Positions 25,763 to 39,898 of a stretch of 64,000 nucleotides of DNA are shown one piece after another. The notes under the pieces were generated by a model. The model did no database searches, was not told the origin of the DNA, and worked only from the letters and a program-made list of their open reading frames with translations. The DNA comes from Sepiola atlantica. Taxonomy: Eukaryota > Mollusca > Cephalopoda > Sepiida > Sepiolidae. Location of the stretch: assembly GCA_963556195.1 (NCBI GenBank), contig CAUVYP010000579.1, positions 1,798,001-1,862,000 of the forward strand, written 5' to 3'. Positions within the stretch are counted from its first letter, which is position 1, and the number at the start of each line of letters is the position of its first letter. Both the position numbers and the translations under genes were made by a program.

Positions 25763-28700
25763 ATTTTGTTGATGTTTTGCGTATTCAGTTTGTATCGACA
25801 TATCTCCGGGAGTACAAGAGCTGAACTTCTGAAACTTGGTACTTCAGTAGAAAATGTGTGTCCGCTAATGTCTGCAAAGTTTCAGAGCACAATTTGTATA
25901 AATGTGGAAGTTATAAACACAAGCGATATCAACTTAAAATCGCACTAAATTTTGTTGATGTTTTGCGTATTCAGTTTGTATCGACATATCTCCGGGAGTA
26001 CAAGAGCTGAACTTCTGAAACTTGGTACTTCAGTAGAAAATGTGTGTCCGCTAATGTCTGCAAAGTTTCGGAGCACAATTCTTATAAATGTGGAAGTTAT
26101 AAACAAAAGCGATATCAACTTAAAATCGCACTAAATTTTGTTGATGTTTTGCGTATTCAGTTTGTATCGACATATCTCCGGGAGTACAAGAGCTGAACTT
26201 CTGAAACTTGGTACTTCAGTAGAAAATGTGTGTCCGCTAATGTCTGCAAAGTTTCGGAGCACAATTCTTATAAATGTGAAAGTTATTAACACAAGCGATA
26301 TACCTTTTAAATCGCACTAAATTTTGTTGATGTTTTGCGTATTCAGTTTGTATCGACATATCTCCGGGAGTACAAGAGCTGAACTTCTGAAACTTGGTAC
26401 TTCAGTAGAAAATGTGTGTCCGCTAATGTCTGCAAGGTTTCAGAGCACAATTCTTATAAATGTGGAAGTTATAAACAAAAGCGATATCAACTTAAAATCG
26501 CACTAAATTTTGTTGATGTTTTGCGTATTCAGTTTGTATCGACATATCTCCGGGAGTACAAGAGCTGAACTTCTGAAACTTGGTACTTCAGTAGAAAATG
26601 TGTGTCCGCTAATGTCTGCAAAGTTTCAGAGCACAATTTGTATAAATGTGGAAGTTATAAACACAAGCGATATCAACTTAAAATCGCACTAAATTTTGTT
26701 GATGTTTTGCGTATTCAGTTTGTATCGACATATCTCCGGGAGTACAAGAGCTGAACTTCTGAAACTTGGTACTTCAGTAGAAAATGTGTGTCCGCTAATG
26801 TCTGCAAAGTTTCGGAGCACAATTCTTATAAATGTGGAAGTTATAAACAAAAGCGATATCAACTTAAAATCGCACTAAATTTTGTTGATGTTTTGCGTAT
26901 TCAGTTTGTATCGACATATCTCCGGGAGTACAAGAGCTGAACTTCTGAAACTTGGTACTTCAGTAGAAAATGTGTGTCCGCTAATGTCTGCAAAGTTTCG
27001 GAGCACAATTCTTATAAATGTGAAAGTTATTAACACAAGCGATATACCTTTTAAATCGCACTAAATTTTGTTGATGTTTTGCGTATTCAGTTTGTATCGA
27101 CATATCTCCGGGAGTACAAGAGCTGAACTTCTGAAACTTGGTACTTCAGTAGAAAATGTGTGTCCGCTAATGTCTGCAAAGTTTCGGAGCACAATTCTTA
27201 TAAATGTGAAAGTTATTAACACAAGCGATATACCTTTTAAATCGCACTAAATTTTGTTGATGTTTTGCGTATTCAGTTTGTATCGACATATCTCCGGGAG
27301 TACAAGAGCTGAACTTCTGAAACTTGGTACTTCAGTAGAAAATGTGTGTCCGCTAATGTCTGCAAGGTTTCAGAGCACAATTCTTATAAATGTGGAAGTT
27401 ATAAACAAAAGCGATATCAACTTAAAATCGCACTAAATTTTGTTGATGTTTTGCGTATTCAGTTTGTATCGACATATCTCCGGGAGTACAAGAGCTGAAC
27501 TTCTGAAACTTGGTACTTCAGTAGAAAATGTGTGTCCGCTAATGTCTGCAAAGTTTCAGAGCACAATTTGTATAAATGTGGAAGTTATAAACACAAGCGA
27601 TATCAACTTAAAATCGCACTAAATTTTGTTGATGTTTTGCGTATTCAGTTTGTATCGACATATCTCCGGGAGTACAAGAGCTGAACTTCTGAAACTTGGT
27701 ACTTCAGTAGAAAATGTGTGTCCGCTAATGTCTGCAAAGTTTCGGAGCACAATTCTTATAAATGTGGAAGTTATAAACAAAAGCGATATCAACTTAAAAT
27801 CGCACTAAATTTTGTTGATGTTTTGCGTATTCAGTTTGTATCGACATATCTCCGGGAGTACAAGAGCTGAACTTCTGAAACTTGGTACTTCAGTAGAAAA
27901 TGTGTGTCCGCTAATGTCTGCAAAGTTTCGGAGCACAATTCTTATAAATGTGAAAGTTATTAACACAAGCGATATACCTTTTAAATCGCACTAAATTTTG
28001 TTGATGTTTTGCGTATTCAGTTTGTATCGACATATCTCCGGGAGTACAAGAGCTGAACTTCTGAAACTTGGTACTTCAGTAGAAAATGTGTGTCCGCTAA
28101 TGTCTGCAAGGTTTCAGAGCACAATTCTTATAAATGTGGAAGTTATAAACAAAAGCGATATCAACTTAAAATCGCACTAAATTTTGTTGATGTTTTGCGT
28201 ATTCAGTTTGTATCGACATATCTCCGGGAGTACAAGAGCTGAACTTCTGAAACTTGGTACTTCAGTAGAAAATGTGTGTCCGCTAATGTCTGCAAAGTTT
28301 CAGAGCACAATTTGTATAAATGTGGAAGTTATAAACACAAGCGATATCAACTTAAAATCGCACTAAATTTTGTTGATGTTTTGCGTATTCAGTTTGTATC
28401 GACATATCTCCGGGAGTACAAGAGCTGAACTTCTGAAACTTGGTACTTCAGTAGAAAATGTGTGTCCGCTAATGTCTGCAAAGTTTCGGAGCACAATTCT
28501 TATAAATGTGGAAGTTATAAACAAAAGCGATATCAACTTAAAATCGCACTAAATTTTGTTGATGTTTTGCGTATTCAGTTTGTATCGACATATCTCCGGG
28601 AGTACAAGAGCTGAACTTCTGAAACTTGGTACTTCAGTAGAAAATGTGTGTCCGCTAATGTCTGCAAAGTTTCGGAGCACAATTCTTATAAATGTGAAAG

Positions 28701-29110
28701 TTATTAACACAAGCGATATACCTTTTAAATCGCACTAAATTTTGTTGATGTTTTGCGTATTCAGTTTGTATCGACATATCTCCGGGAGTACAAGAGCTGA
28801 ACTTCTGAAACTTGGTACTTCAGTAGAAAATGTGTGTCCGCTAATGTCTGCAAAGTTTCGGAGCACAATTCTTATAAATGTGAAAGTTATTAACACAAGC
28901 GATATACCTTTTAAATCGCACTAAATTTTGTTGATGTTTTGCGTATTCAGTTTGTATCGACATATCTCCGGGAGTACAAGAGCTGAACTTCTGAAACTTG
29001 GTACTTCAGTAGAAAATGTGTGTCCGCTAATGTCTGCAAAGTTTCAGAGCACAATTCTTATAAATGTGGAAGTTATAAACAAAAGCGATATCAACTTAAA
29101 ATCGCACTAA
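25763..29110 (+). repeat. Tandem pair of the 9-mer (1674 bp)
   Basis: Copies at 25763-27436 and 27437-29110 have the order B-I-F-H-B-I-F-F-H. The last unit of the second copy is A rather than H (it lacks G116), which marks where similarity to the next region begins. No other difference was seen at diagnostic sites. The internal tetramer suggests growth in two steps: tetramer duplication, then nine-monomer duplication. Confidence 0.9.
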
Positions 29111-32100
29111 ATTTTGTTGATGTTTTGCGTATTCAGTTTGTATCGACATATCTCCGGGAGTACAAGAGCTGAACTTCTGAAACTTGGTACTTCAGTGGAA
29201 AATGTGTGTCCGCTAATGTCTGCAAAGTTTCAGAGCACAATTTGTATAAATGTGGAAGTTATAAACAAAAGCGATATCAACTTAAAATCGCACTAAATTT
29301 TGTTGATGTTTTGCGTATTCAGTTTGTATCGACATATCTCCGTGAGTACAGAAGCTGAACTTCTGAAACTTGGTACTTCAGTAGAAAATGTGTGTCCGCT
29401 AATGTCTGCAAAGTTTCAGAGCACAATTCTTATAAATATGGAAGTTATAAACACAAGCGATATCAACATAAAATCGCACTAAATTTTGTTGATGTTTTGC
29501 GTATTCAGTTTGTATCGACATATCTCCGGGAGTACAAGAGCTGAACTTCTGAAACTTGGTACTTCAGTAGAAAATGTGTGTCCGCTAATGTCTGCAAAGT
29601 TTCGGAGCACAATTCTTATAAATGTGGAAGTTATTAACAAAAGACCTATCAACTTTAAATCGCACTAAATTTTGTTTATGTTTTGCGTATTCAGTTTGTA
29701 TCGACATATCTCCGGAAGTACAAGAGCTGAACTTCTGAAACTTCGTACATCAGTAGATAATGTGTGTCCGCTATTGTCTGCAAAGTTTCGGAGCACAATT
29801 CTCATAAATGTGGAAGTTATAAACAAAAGCGATATCAACTTAAAATCGAACTAAATTTTGTTGATGTTTTGCGTATACAGTTTGTATCGACATATCTCCG
29901 GGAGTACAAGAGCTGAACTTCTGAAACTTGGTACTTCAGTAGAAAATGTGTGTCCGCTAATGTCTGCAAAGTTTCGGAGCACAATTCTTATAAATGTGAA
30001 AGTTATTAACACAAGCGATATACCTTTTAAATCGCACTAAATTTTGTTGATGTTTTGCGTATTCAGTTTGTATCGACATATCTCCGGGAGTACAAGAGCT
30101 GAACTTCTGTAACTTGGTACTTCAGTAGAAAATGTGTGTCCGCTAATGTCTGCAAAGTTTCAGAGCACAATTCTTATAAATGTGGAAGTTATAAACAAAA
30201 GCGATATCAACTTAAAATCGCACTAAATTTTGTTGATGTTTTGCGTATTCAGTTTGTATCGACATATCTCCGGGAGTACAAGAGCTGAACTTCTGAAACT
30301 TGGTACTTCAGTAGAAAATGTGTGTCCGCTAATGTCATCAAAGTTTCAGAGCACAATTTGTATAAATGTGGAAGTTATAAACAAAAGCGATATCAACTTA
30401 AAATCGCACTAAATTTTGTTGATGTTTTGCGTATTCAGTTTGTATCGACATATCTCCGGGAGTACAAGAGCTGAACTTCTGAAACTTGGTACTTCAGTAG
30501 AAAATGTGTGTCCGCTAATGTCTGCAAAGTTTCGGAGCACAATTCTTATAAATGTGGAAGTTATAAACAAAAGCGATATCAACTTAAAATCGCACTAAAT
30601 TTTGTTGATGTTTTGCGTATTCAGTTTGTATCGACATATCTCCGGGAGTACAAGAGCTGAACTTCTGAAACTTGGTACTTCAGTAGAAAATGTGTGTCCG
30701 CTAATGTCTGCAAAGTTTCGGAGCACAATTCTTATAAATGTGGAAGTTATTAACAAAAGACCTATCAACTTTAAATCGCACTAAAGTTTGTTTATGTTTT
30801 GCGTATTCAGTTTGTATCGACATATCTCCGGGAGTACAAGAGCTGAACTTCTGAAACTTCGTACATCAGTAGAAAATGTGTGTCCGCTATTGTCTGCAAA
30901 GTTTCAGAGCACAATTCTCATAAATGTGGAAGTTATATACAAAAGCGATATCAACTTAAAATCGCACTAAATTTTGTTGATGTTTTGCGTATTCAGTTTG
31001 TATCGACATATCTCCGGGAGTACAAGAGCTGAACTTCTGAAACTTGGTACTTCAGTAGAAAATGTGTGTCCGCTAATGTCTGCAAAGTTTCAGAGCACAA
31101 TTCTTATAAATGTGGAAGTTATAAACAAAAGCGATATCAACTTAAAATCGCACTAAATTTTGTTGATGTTTTGCGTATTCAGTTTGTATCGACATATCTC
31201 CGGGAGTACAAGAGCTGAACTTCTGAAACTTGGTACTTCAGTAGAAAATGTGTGTCCGCTAATGTCTGCAAAGTTTCGGAGCACAATTCTTATAAATGTG
31301 GAAGTTATAAACAAAAGCGATATCAACTTAAAATCGCACTAAATTTTGTTGATGTTTTGCGTATTCAGTTTGTATCGACATATCTCCGGGAGTACAAGAG
31401 CTGAACTTCTGAAACTTGGTACTTCAGTAGAAAATGTGTGTCCGCTAATGTCTGCAAAGTTTCGGAGCACAATTCTTATAAATGTGGAAGTTATTAACAA
31501 AAGACCTATCAACTTTAAATCGCACTAAAGTTTATTTATGTTTTGCGTATTCAGTTTGTATCGACATATCTCCGGGAGTACAAGAGCTGAACTTCTGAAA
31601 CTTCGTACATCAGTAGAAAATGTGTGTCCGCTATTGTCTGCAAAGTTTCGGAGCACAATTCTCATAAATGTGGAAGTTATAAACAAAAGCGATATCAACT
31701 TAAAATCGCACTAAATTTTGTTGATGTTTTGCGTATTCAGTTTGTATCGACATATCTCCGGGAGTACAATAGCTGAACTTCTGAAACTTGGTACTTCAGT
31801 AGAAAATGTGTGTCCGCTAATGTCTGCAAAGTTTCGGAGCACAATTCTTATAAATGTGAAAGTTATTAACACAAGCGATATACCTTTTAAATCGCACTAA
31901 AATTTGTTGATGTTTTGCGTATTCAGTTTGTATCGACATATCTCCGGGAGTACAAGAGCTGAACTTCTGAAACTTGGTACTTCAGTAGAAAATGTGTGTC
32001 CGCTAATGTCTGCAAAGTTTCAGAGCACAATTCTTATAAATGTGGAAGTTATAAACAAAAGCGATATCAACTTAAAATCGCACTAAATTTTGTTGATGTT

Positions 32101-34690
32101 TTGCGTATTCAGTTTGTATCGACATATCTCCGGGAGTACAAGAGCTGAACTTCTGAAACTTGGTACTTCAGTGGAAAATGTGTGTCCGCTAATGTCTGCA
32201 AAGTTTCAGAGCACAATTTGTATAAATGTGGAAGTTATAAACAAAAGCGATATCAACTTAAAATCGCACTAAATTTTGTTGATGTTTTGCGTATTCAGTT
32301 TGTATCGACATATCTCCGTGAGTACAGAAGCTGAACTTCTGAAACTTGGTACTTCAGTAGAAAATGTGTGTCCGCTAATGTCTGCAAAGTTTCAGAGCAC
32401 AATTCTTTTAAATGTGGAAGTTATAAACACAAGCGATATCAACATAAAATCGCACTAAATTTTGTTGATGTTTTGCGTATTCAGTTTGTATCGACATATC
32501 TCCGGGAGTACAAGAGCTGAACTTCTGAAACTTGGTACTTCAGTAGAAAATGTGTGTCCGCTAATGTCTGCAAAGTTTCGGAGCACAATTCTTATAAATG
32601 TGGAAGTTATTAACAAAAGACCTATCAACTTTAAATCGCACTAAATTTTGTTTATGTTTTGCGTATTCAGTTTGTATCGACATATCTCCGGGAGTACAAG
32701 AGCTGAACTTCTGAAACTTCGTACATCAGTAGATAATGTGTGTCCGCTATTGTCTGCAAAGTTTCGGAGCACAATTCTCATAAATGTGGAAGTTATAAAC
32801 AAAAGCGATATCAACTTAAAATCGAACTAAATTTTGTTGATGTTTTGCGTATTCAGTTTGTATCGACATATCTCCGGGAGTACAAGAGCTGAACTTCTGA
32901 AACTTGGTACTTCAGTAGAAAATGTGTGTCCGCTAATGTCTGCAAAGTTTCGGAGCACAATTCTTATAAATGTGGAAGTTATAAACAAAAGCGATATCAA
33001 CTTAAAATCGCACTAAATTTTGTTGATGTTTTGCGTATTCAGTTTGTATCGACATATCTCCGGGAGTACAAGAGCTGAACTTCTGAAACTTGGTACTTCA
33101 GTAGAAAATGTGTGTCCGCTAATGTCTGCAAAGTTTCAGAGCACAATTCTTATAAATGTGGAAGTTATAAACACAAGCGATATCAACTTAAAATCGCACT
33201 AAATTTTGTTGATGTTTTGCGAATTCAGTTTGTATCGACATATCTCCGGGAGTACAAGAGCTGAACTTCTGAAACTTGGTACTGCAGTAGAAAATGTGTG
33301 TCCGCTAATGTCTGCAAAGTTTCGGAGCACAATTCTTATGAATGTGGAAGTTATAAACAAAAGCGATATCAACTTAAAATCGCACTAAATTTTGTTGATG
33401 TTTTGCGTATTCAGTTTGTATCGACATATCTCCGGGAGTACAAGAGCTGAACTTCTGAAACTTGGTACTTCAGTAGAAAATGTGTGTCCGCTAATGTCTG
33501 CAAAGTTTCGGAGCACAATTCTTATAAATGTGGAAGTTATAAACAAAAGCGATATCAACTTAAAATCGCACTAAATTTTGTTGATGTTTTGCGTATTCAG
33601 TTTGTATCGACATATCTCCGGGAGTACAAGAGCTGAACTTCTGAAACTTGGTACTTCAGTAGAAAATGTGTGTCCGCTAATGTCTGCAAAGTTTCGGAGC
33701 ACAATTCTTATAAATGTGGAAGTTATTAACAAAAGACCTATCAACTTTAAATCGCACTAAAGTTTGTTTATGTTTTGCGTATTCAGTTTGTATCGACATA
33801 TCTCCGGGAGTACAAGAGCTGAACTTCTGAAACTTCGTACATCAGTAGAAAATGTGTGTCCGCTATTGTCTGCAAAGTTTCAGAGCACAATTCTCATAAA
33901 TGTGGAAGTTATATACAAAAGCGATATCAACTTAAAATCGCACTAAATTTTGTTGATGTTTTGCGTATTCAGTTTGTATCGACATATCTCCGGGAGTACA
34001 AGAGCTGAACTTCTGAAACTTGGTACTTCAGTAGAAAATGTGTGTCCGCTCATGTCTGCAAAGTTTCAGAGCACAATTCTTATAAATGTGGAAGTTATAA
34101 ACAAAAGCGATATCAACTTAAAATCGCACTAAATTTTGTTGATGTTTTGCGTATTCAGTTTGTATCGACATATCTCCGGGAGTACAAGAGCTGAACTTCT
34201 GAAACTTGGTACTTCAGTAGAAAATGTGTGTCCGCTAATGTCTGCAAAGTTTCGGAGCACAATTCTTATAAATGTGGAAGTTATAAACAAAAGCGATATC
34301 AACTTAAAATCGCACTAAATTTTGTTGATGTTTTGCGTATTCAGTTTGTATCGACATATCTCCGGGAGTACAAGAGCTGAACTTCTGAAACTTGGTACTT
34401 CAGTAGAAAATGTGTGTCCGCTAATGTCTGCAAAGTTTCGGAGCACAATTCTTATAAATGTGGAAGTTATTAACAAAAGACCTATCAACTTTAAATCGCA
34501 CTAAAGTTTGTTTATGTTTTGCGTATTCAGTTTGTATCGACATATCTCCGGGAGTACAAGAGCTGAACTTCTGAAACTTCGTACATCAGTAGAAAATGTG
34601 TGTCTGCTATTGTCTGCAAAGTTTCGGAGCACAATTCTCATAAATGTGGAAGTTATAAACAAAAGCGATATCAACTTAAAATCGCACTAA
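28739..34690 (+). repeat. Tandem 16-mer (2976 bp) with a non-matching internal patch
   Basis: Copies are 28739-31714 and 31715-34690. The left parts agree (F, A, A-like with tttgtataaa, a C unit with ctccgtgagtac, D, an E unit with agtagataat). The right parts agree as well (I, D, an E unit with gttatatac, A, I, D, E). The three monomers between them differ completely: F, the ctgtaa unit and tcatcaaag at 29855-30412, against I, an A variant with C158, and the EcoRI/PstI unit at 32831-33388. The offset is 16 monomers on both sides of the patch, so length was conserved. Confidence 0.85.
33203..33388 (+). repeat. EcoRI/PstI-bearing monomer with I-type tail
   Basis: Private changes create GAATTC at 33221-33226 (gcgaattcag) and CTGCAG at 33283-33288 (actgcagtag), plus cttatgaatg for cttataaatg. 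The tail is I type (ataaacaaaagcg). Three later relatives at 35435, 37295 and 38783 keep these marks but have a D tail. This unit is therefore likely the ancestral form. Confidence 0.85.
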
Positions 34691-37666
34691 ATTTTGTTGA
34701 TGTTTTGCGTATTCAGTTTGTATCGACATATCTCCGGGAGTACAATAGCTGAACTTCTGAAACTTGGTACTTCAGTAGAAAATGTGTGTCCGCTAATGTC
34801 TGCAAAGTTTCGGAGCACAATTCTTATAAATGTGAAAGTTATTAACACAAGCGATATACCTTTTAAATCGCACTAAATTTTGTTGATGTTTTGCGTATTC
34901 AGTTTGTATCGACATATCTCCGGGAGTACAAGAGCTGAACTTCTGAAACTTGGTACTTCAGTAGAAAATGTGTGTCCGCTAATGTCTGCAAAGTTTCGGA
35001 GCACAATTCTTATAAATGTGGAAGTTATTAACACAAGCGATATACCTTTTAAATCGCACTAAATTTTGTTGATGTTTTGCGTATTCAGTTTGTATCGACA
35101 TATCTCCGGGAGTACAAGAGCTGAACTTCTGAAACTTGGTACTTCAGTAGAAAATGTGTGTCCGCTAATGTCTGCAAGGTTTCAGAGCACAATTCTTATA
35201 AATGTGGAAGTTATAAACAAAAGCGATATCAACTTAAAATCGCACTAAATTTTGTTGATGTTTTGCGTATTCAGTTTGTATCGACATATCTCCGGGAGTA
35301 CAAGAGCTGAACTTCTGAAACTTGGTACTTCAGTAGAAAATGTGTGTCCGCTAATGTCTGCAAAGTTTCAGAGCACAATTCTTATAAATGTGGAAGTTAT
35401 AAACACAAGCGATATCAACTTAAAATCGCACTAAATTTTGTTGATGTTTTGCGAATTCAGTTTGTATCGACATATCTCCGGGAGTACAAGAGCTGAACTT
35501 CTGAAACTTGGTACTGCAGTAGAAAATGTGTGTCCGCTAATGTCTGCAAAGTTTCGGAGCACAATTCTTATGAATGTGGAAGTTATTAACAAAAGACCTA
35601 TCAACTTTAAATCGCACTAAATTTTGTTTATGTTTTGCGTATTCAGTTTGTATCGACATATCTCCGGGAGTACAAGAGCTGAACTTCTGAAACTTCGTAC
35701 ATCAGTAGAAAATGTGTGTCCGCTATTGTCTGCAAAGTTTCGGAGCACAATTCTCATAAATGTGGAAGTTATAAACAAAAGCGATATCAACTTAAAATCG
35801 CACTAAATTTTGTTGATGTTTTGCGTATTCAGTTTGTATCGACATATCTCCGAGAGTACAAGAGCTGAACTTCTGAAACTTGGTACTTCAGTAGAAAATG
35901 TGTGTCCGCTCATGTCTGCAAAGTTTCAGAGCACAATTCTTATAAATGTGGAAGTTATAAACAAAAGCGATATCAACTTAAAATCGCACTAAATTTTGTT
36001 GATGTTTTGCGTATTCAGTTTGTATCGACATATCTCCGGGAGTACAAGAGCTGAACTTCTGAAACTTGGTACTTCAGTAGAAAATGTGTGTCCGCTAATG
36101 TCTGCAAAGTTTCGGAGCACAATTCTTATAAATGTGGAAGTTATAAACAAAAGCGATATCAACTTAAAATCGCACTAAATTTTGTTGATGTTTTGCGTAT
36201 TCAGTTTGTATCGACATATCTCCGGGAGTACAAGAGCTGAACTTCTGAAACTTGGTACTTCAGTAGAAAATGTGTGTCCGCTAATGTCTGCAAAGTTTCG
36301 GAGCACAATTCTTATAAATGTGGAAGTTATTAACAAAAGACCTATCAACTTTAAATCGCACTAAAGTTTGTTTATGTTTTGCGTATTCAGTTTGTATCGA
36401 CATATCTCCGGGAGTACAAGAGCTGAACTTCTGAAACTTCGTACATCAGTAGAAAATGTGTGTCTGCTATTGTCTGCAAAGTTTCGGAGCACAATTCTCA
36501 TAAATGTGGAAGTTATAAACAAAAGCGATATCAACTTAAAATCGCACTAAATTTTGTTGATGTTTTGCGTATTCAGTTTGTATCGACATATCTCCGGGAG
36601 TACAATAGCTGAACTTCTGAAACTTGGTACTTCAGTAGAAAATGTGTGTCCGCTAATGTCTGCAAAGTTTCGGAGCACAATTCTTATAAATGTGAAAGTT
36701 ATTAACACAAGCGATATACCTTTTAAATCGCACTAAATTTTGTTGATGTTTTGCGTATTCAGTTTGTATCGACATATCTCCGGGAGTACAAGAGCTGAAC
36801 TTCTGAAACTTGGTACTTCAGTAGAAAATGTGTGTCCGCTAATGTCTGCAAAGTTTCGGAGCACAATTCTTATAAATGTGGAAGTTATTAACACAAGCGA
36901 TATACCTTTTAAATCGCACTAAATTTTGTTGATGTTTTGCGTATTCAGTTTGTATCGACATATCTCCGGGAGTACAAGAGCTGAACTTCTGAAACTTGGT
37001 ACTTCAGTAGAAAATGTGTGTCCGCTAATGTCTGCAAGGTTTCAGAGCACAATTCTTATAAATGTGGAAGTTATAAACAAAAGCGATATCAACTTAAAAT
37101 CGCACTAAATTTTGTTGATGTTTTGCGTATTCAGTTTGTATCGACATATCTCCGGGAGTACAAGAGCTGAACTTCTGAAACTTGGTACTTCAGTAGAAAA
37201 TGTGTGTCCGCTAATGTCTGCAAAGTTTCAGAGCACAATTCTTATAAATGTGGAAGTTATAAACACAAGCGATATCAACTTAAAATCGCACTAAATTTTG
37301 TTGATGTTTTGCGAATTCAGTTTGTATCGACATATCTCCGGGAGTACAAGAGCTGAACTTCTGAAACTTGGTACTGCAGTAGAAAATGTGTGTCCGCTAA
37401 TGTCTGCAAAGTTTCGGAGCACAATTCTTATGAATGTGGAAGTTATTAACAAAAGACCTATCAACTTTAAATCGCACTAAATTTTGTTTATGTTTTGCGT
37501 ATTCAGTTTGTATCGACATATCTCCGGGAGTACAAGAGCTGAACTTCTGAAACTTCGTACATCAGTAGAAAATGTGTGTCCGCTATTGTCTGCAAAGTTT
37601 CGGAGCACAATTCTCATAAATGTGGAAGTTATAAACAAAAGCGATATCAACTTAAAATCGCACTAA
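33947..37666 (+). repeat. Tandem 10-mer higher-order repeat (1860 bp)
   Basis: Copies are 33947-35806 and 35807-37666. The order is A (cgctcatgtc), I, D, E (tgtctgctat), F (tacaatagc), G, H, A with C158, the EcoRI/PstI/D chimera, and E. All these private marks recur in both copies. A difference seen is ctccgagagt near 35849, only in copy 2. Confidence 0.92.
35435..35620 (+). repeat. Chimera of the EcoRI/PstI monomer and a D monomer
   Basis: It carries the EcoRI, PstI and cttatgaatg marks of 33203-33388 but ends in the D tail (attaacaaaagacc). In the older arrangement that unit is followed by I and then D (33389-33760). Deletion of 372 bp, joining the marked front to the D tail, explains the unit. 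The junction lies between monomer positions about 138 and 153. Copies at 37295-37480 and 38783-38968 were made afterwards by larger duplications. Confidence 0.8.
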
Positions 37667-39712
37667 ATTTTGTTGATGTTTTGCGTATTCAGTTTGTATC
37701 GACATATCTCCGGGAGTACAAGAGCTGAACTTCTGAAACTTGGTACTTCAGTAGAGAATGTGTGTCCGCTAATGTCTGCAAAGTTTCGAAGCACATTTCT
37801 TATAAATGTAAAAGTTATTAACACAAGCGATATACCTTTTAAATCGCACTAAATTTTGTTGATGTTTTGCGTATTCAGTTTGTATCGACATATCTCCGGG
37901 AGTACAAGAGCTGAACTGCTGAAACTTGGTACTTCAGTAGAAAATGTGTGTCCGCTAATGTCTGCAAAGTTTCAGAGCACAATTTGTATAAATGTGGAAG
38001 TTATAAACACAAGCGATATCAACTTAAAATCGCACTAAATTTTGTTGATGTTTTGCGTATTCAGTTTGTATCGACATATCTCCGGGAGTACAAGAGCTGA
38101 ACTTCTGAAACTTGGTACTTCAGTAGAAAATGTGTGTCCGCTAATGTCTGCAAAGTTTCGGAGCACAATTCTTATAAATGTGGAAGTTATTAACACAAGC
38201 GATATACCTTTTAAATCGCACTAAATTTTGTTGATGTTTTGCGTATTCAGTTTGTATCGACATATCTCCGGGAGTACAAGAGCTGAACTTCTGAAACTTG
38301 GTACTTCAGTAGAAAATGTGTGTCCGCTAATGTCTGCAAAGTTTCGGAGCACAATTCTTATAAATGTGGAAGTTATTAACACAAGCGATATACCTTTTAA
38401 ATCGCACTAAATTTTGTTGATGTTTTGCGTATTCAGTTTGTATCGACATATCTCCGGGAGTACAAGAGCTGAACTTCTGAAACTTGGTACTTCAGTAGAA
38501 AATGTGTGTCCGCTAATGTCTGCAAGGTTTCAGAGCACAATTCTTATAAATGTGGAAGTTATAAACAAAAGCGATATCAACTTAAAATCGCACTAAATTT
38601 TGTTGATGTTTTGCGTATTCAGTTTGTATCGACATATCTCCGGGAGTACAAGAGCTGAACTTCTGAAACTTGGTACTTCAGTAGAAAATGTGTGTCCGCT
38701 AATGTCTGCAAAGTTTCAGAGCACAATTCTTATAAATGTGGAAGTTATAAACACAAGCGATATCAACTTAAAATCGCACTAAATTTTGTTGATGTTTTGC
38801 GAATTCAGTTTGTATCGACATATCTCCGGGAGTACAAGAGCTGAACTTCTGAAACTTGGTACTGCAGTAGAAAATGTGTGTCCGCTAATGTCTGCAAAGT
38901 TTCGGAGCACAATTCTTATGAATGTGGAAGTTATTAACAAAAGACCTATCAACTTTAAATCGCACTAAATTTTGTTTATGTTTTGCGTATTCAGTTTGTA
39001 TCGACATATCTCCGGGAGTACAAGAGCTGAACTTCTGAAACTTCGTACATCAGTAGAAAATGTGTGTCCGCTATTGTCTGCAAAGTTTCGGAGCACAATT
39101 CTCATAAATGTGGAAGTTATAAACAAAAGCGATATCAACTTAAAATCGCACTAAATTTTGTTGATGTTTTGCGTATTCAGTTTGTATCGACATATCTCCG
39201 GGAGTACAAGAGCTGAACTTCTGAAACTTGGTACTTCAGTAGAGAATGTGTGTCCGCTAATGTCTGCAAAGTTTCGAAGCACATTTCTTATAAATGTAAA
39301 AGTTATTAACACAAGCGATATACCTTTTAAATCGCACTAAATTTTGTTGATGTTTTGCGTATTCAGTTTGTATCGACATATCTCCGGGAGTACAAGAGCT
39401 GAACTGCTGAAACTTGGTACTTCAGTAGAAAATGTGTGTCCGCTAATGTCTGCAAAGTTTCAGAGCACAATTTGTATAAATGTGGAAGTTATAAACACAA
39501 GCGATATCAACTTAAAATCGCACTAAATTTTGTTGATGTTTTGCGTATTCAGTTTGTATCGACATATCTCCGGGAGTACAAGAGCTGAACTTCTGAAACT
39601 TGGTACTTCAGTAGAAAATGTGTGTCCGCTAATGTCTGCAAAGTTTCGGAGCACAATTCTTATAAATGTGGAAGTTATTAACACAAGCGATATACCTTTT
39701 AAATCGCACTAA
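36737..39712 (+). repeat. Tandem 8-mer higher-order repeat (1488 bp)
   Basis: Copies are 36737-38224 and 38225-39712. The order is G, H, A with C158, EcoRI/PstI chimera, E, F (gtttcgaagcacatttc and aatgtaaaag), B (gaactgctg), G. The first copy overlaps the second copy of the preceding 10-mer, so five of its units were shared by two successive amplification events of different period. The later event used an 8-unit register. Confidence 0.92.
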
Positions 39713-39898
39713 ATTTTGTTGATGTTTTGCGTATTCAGTTTGTATCGACATATCTCCGGGAGTACAAGAGCTGAACTTCTGAAACTTGGTACTTCAGTAG
39801 AAAATGTGTGTCCGCTAATGTCTGCAAAGTTTCGGAGCACAATTCTTATAAATGTGGAAGTTATTAACACAAGCGATATACCTTTTAAATCGCACTAA

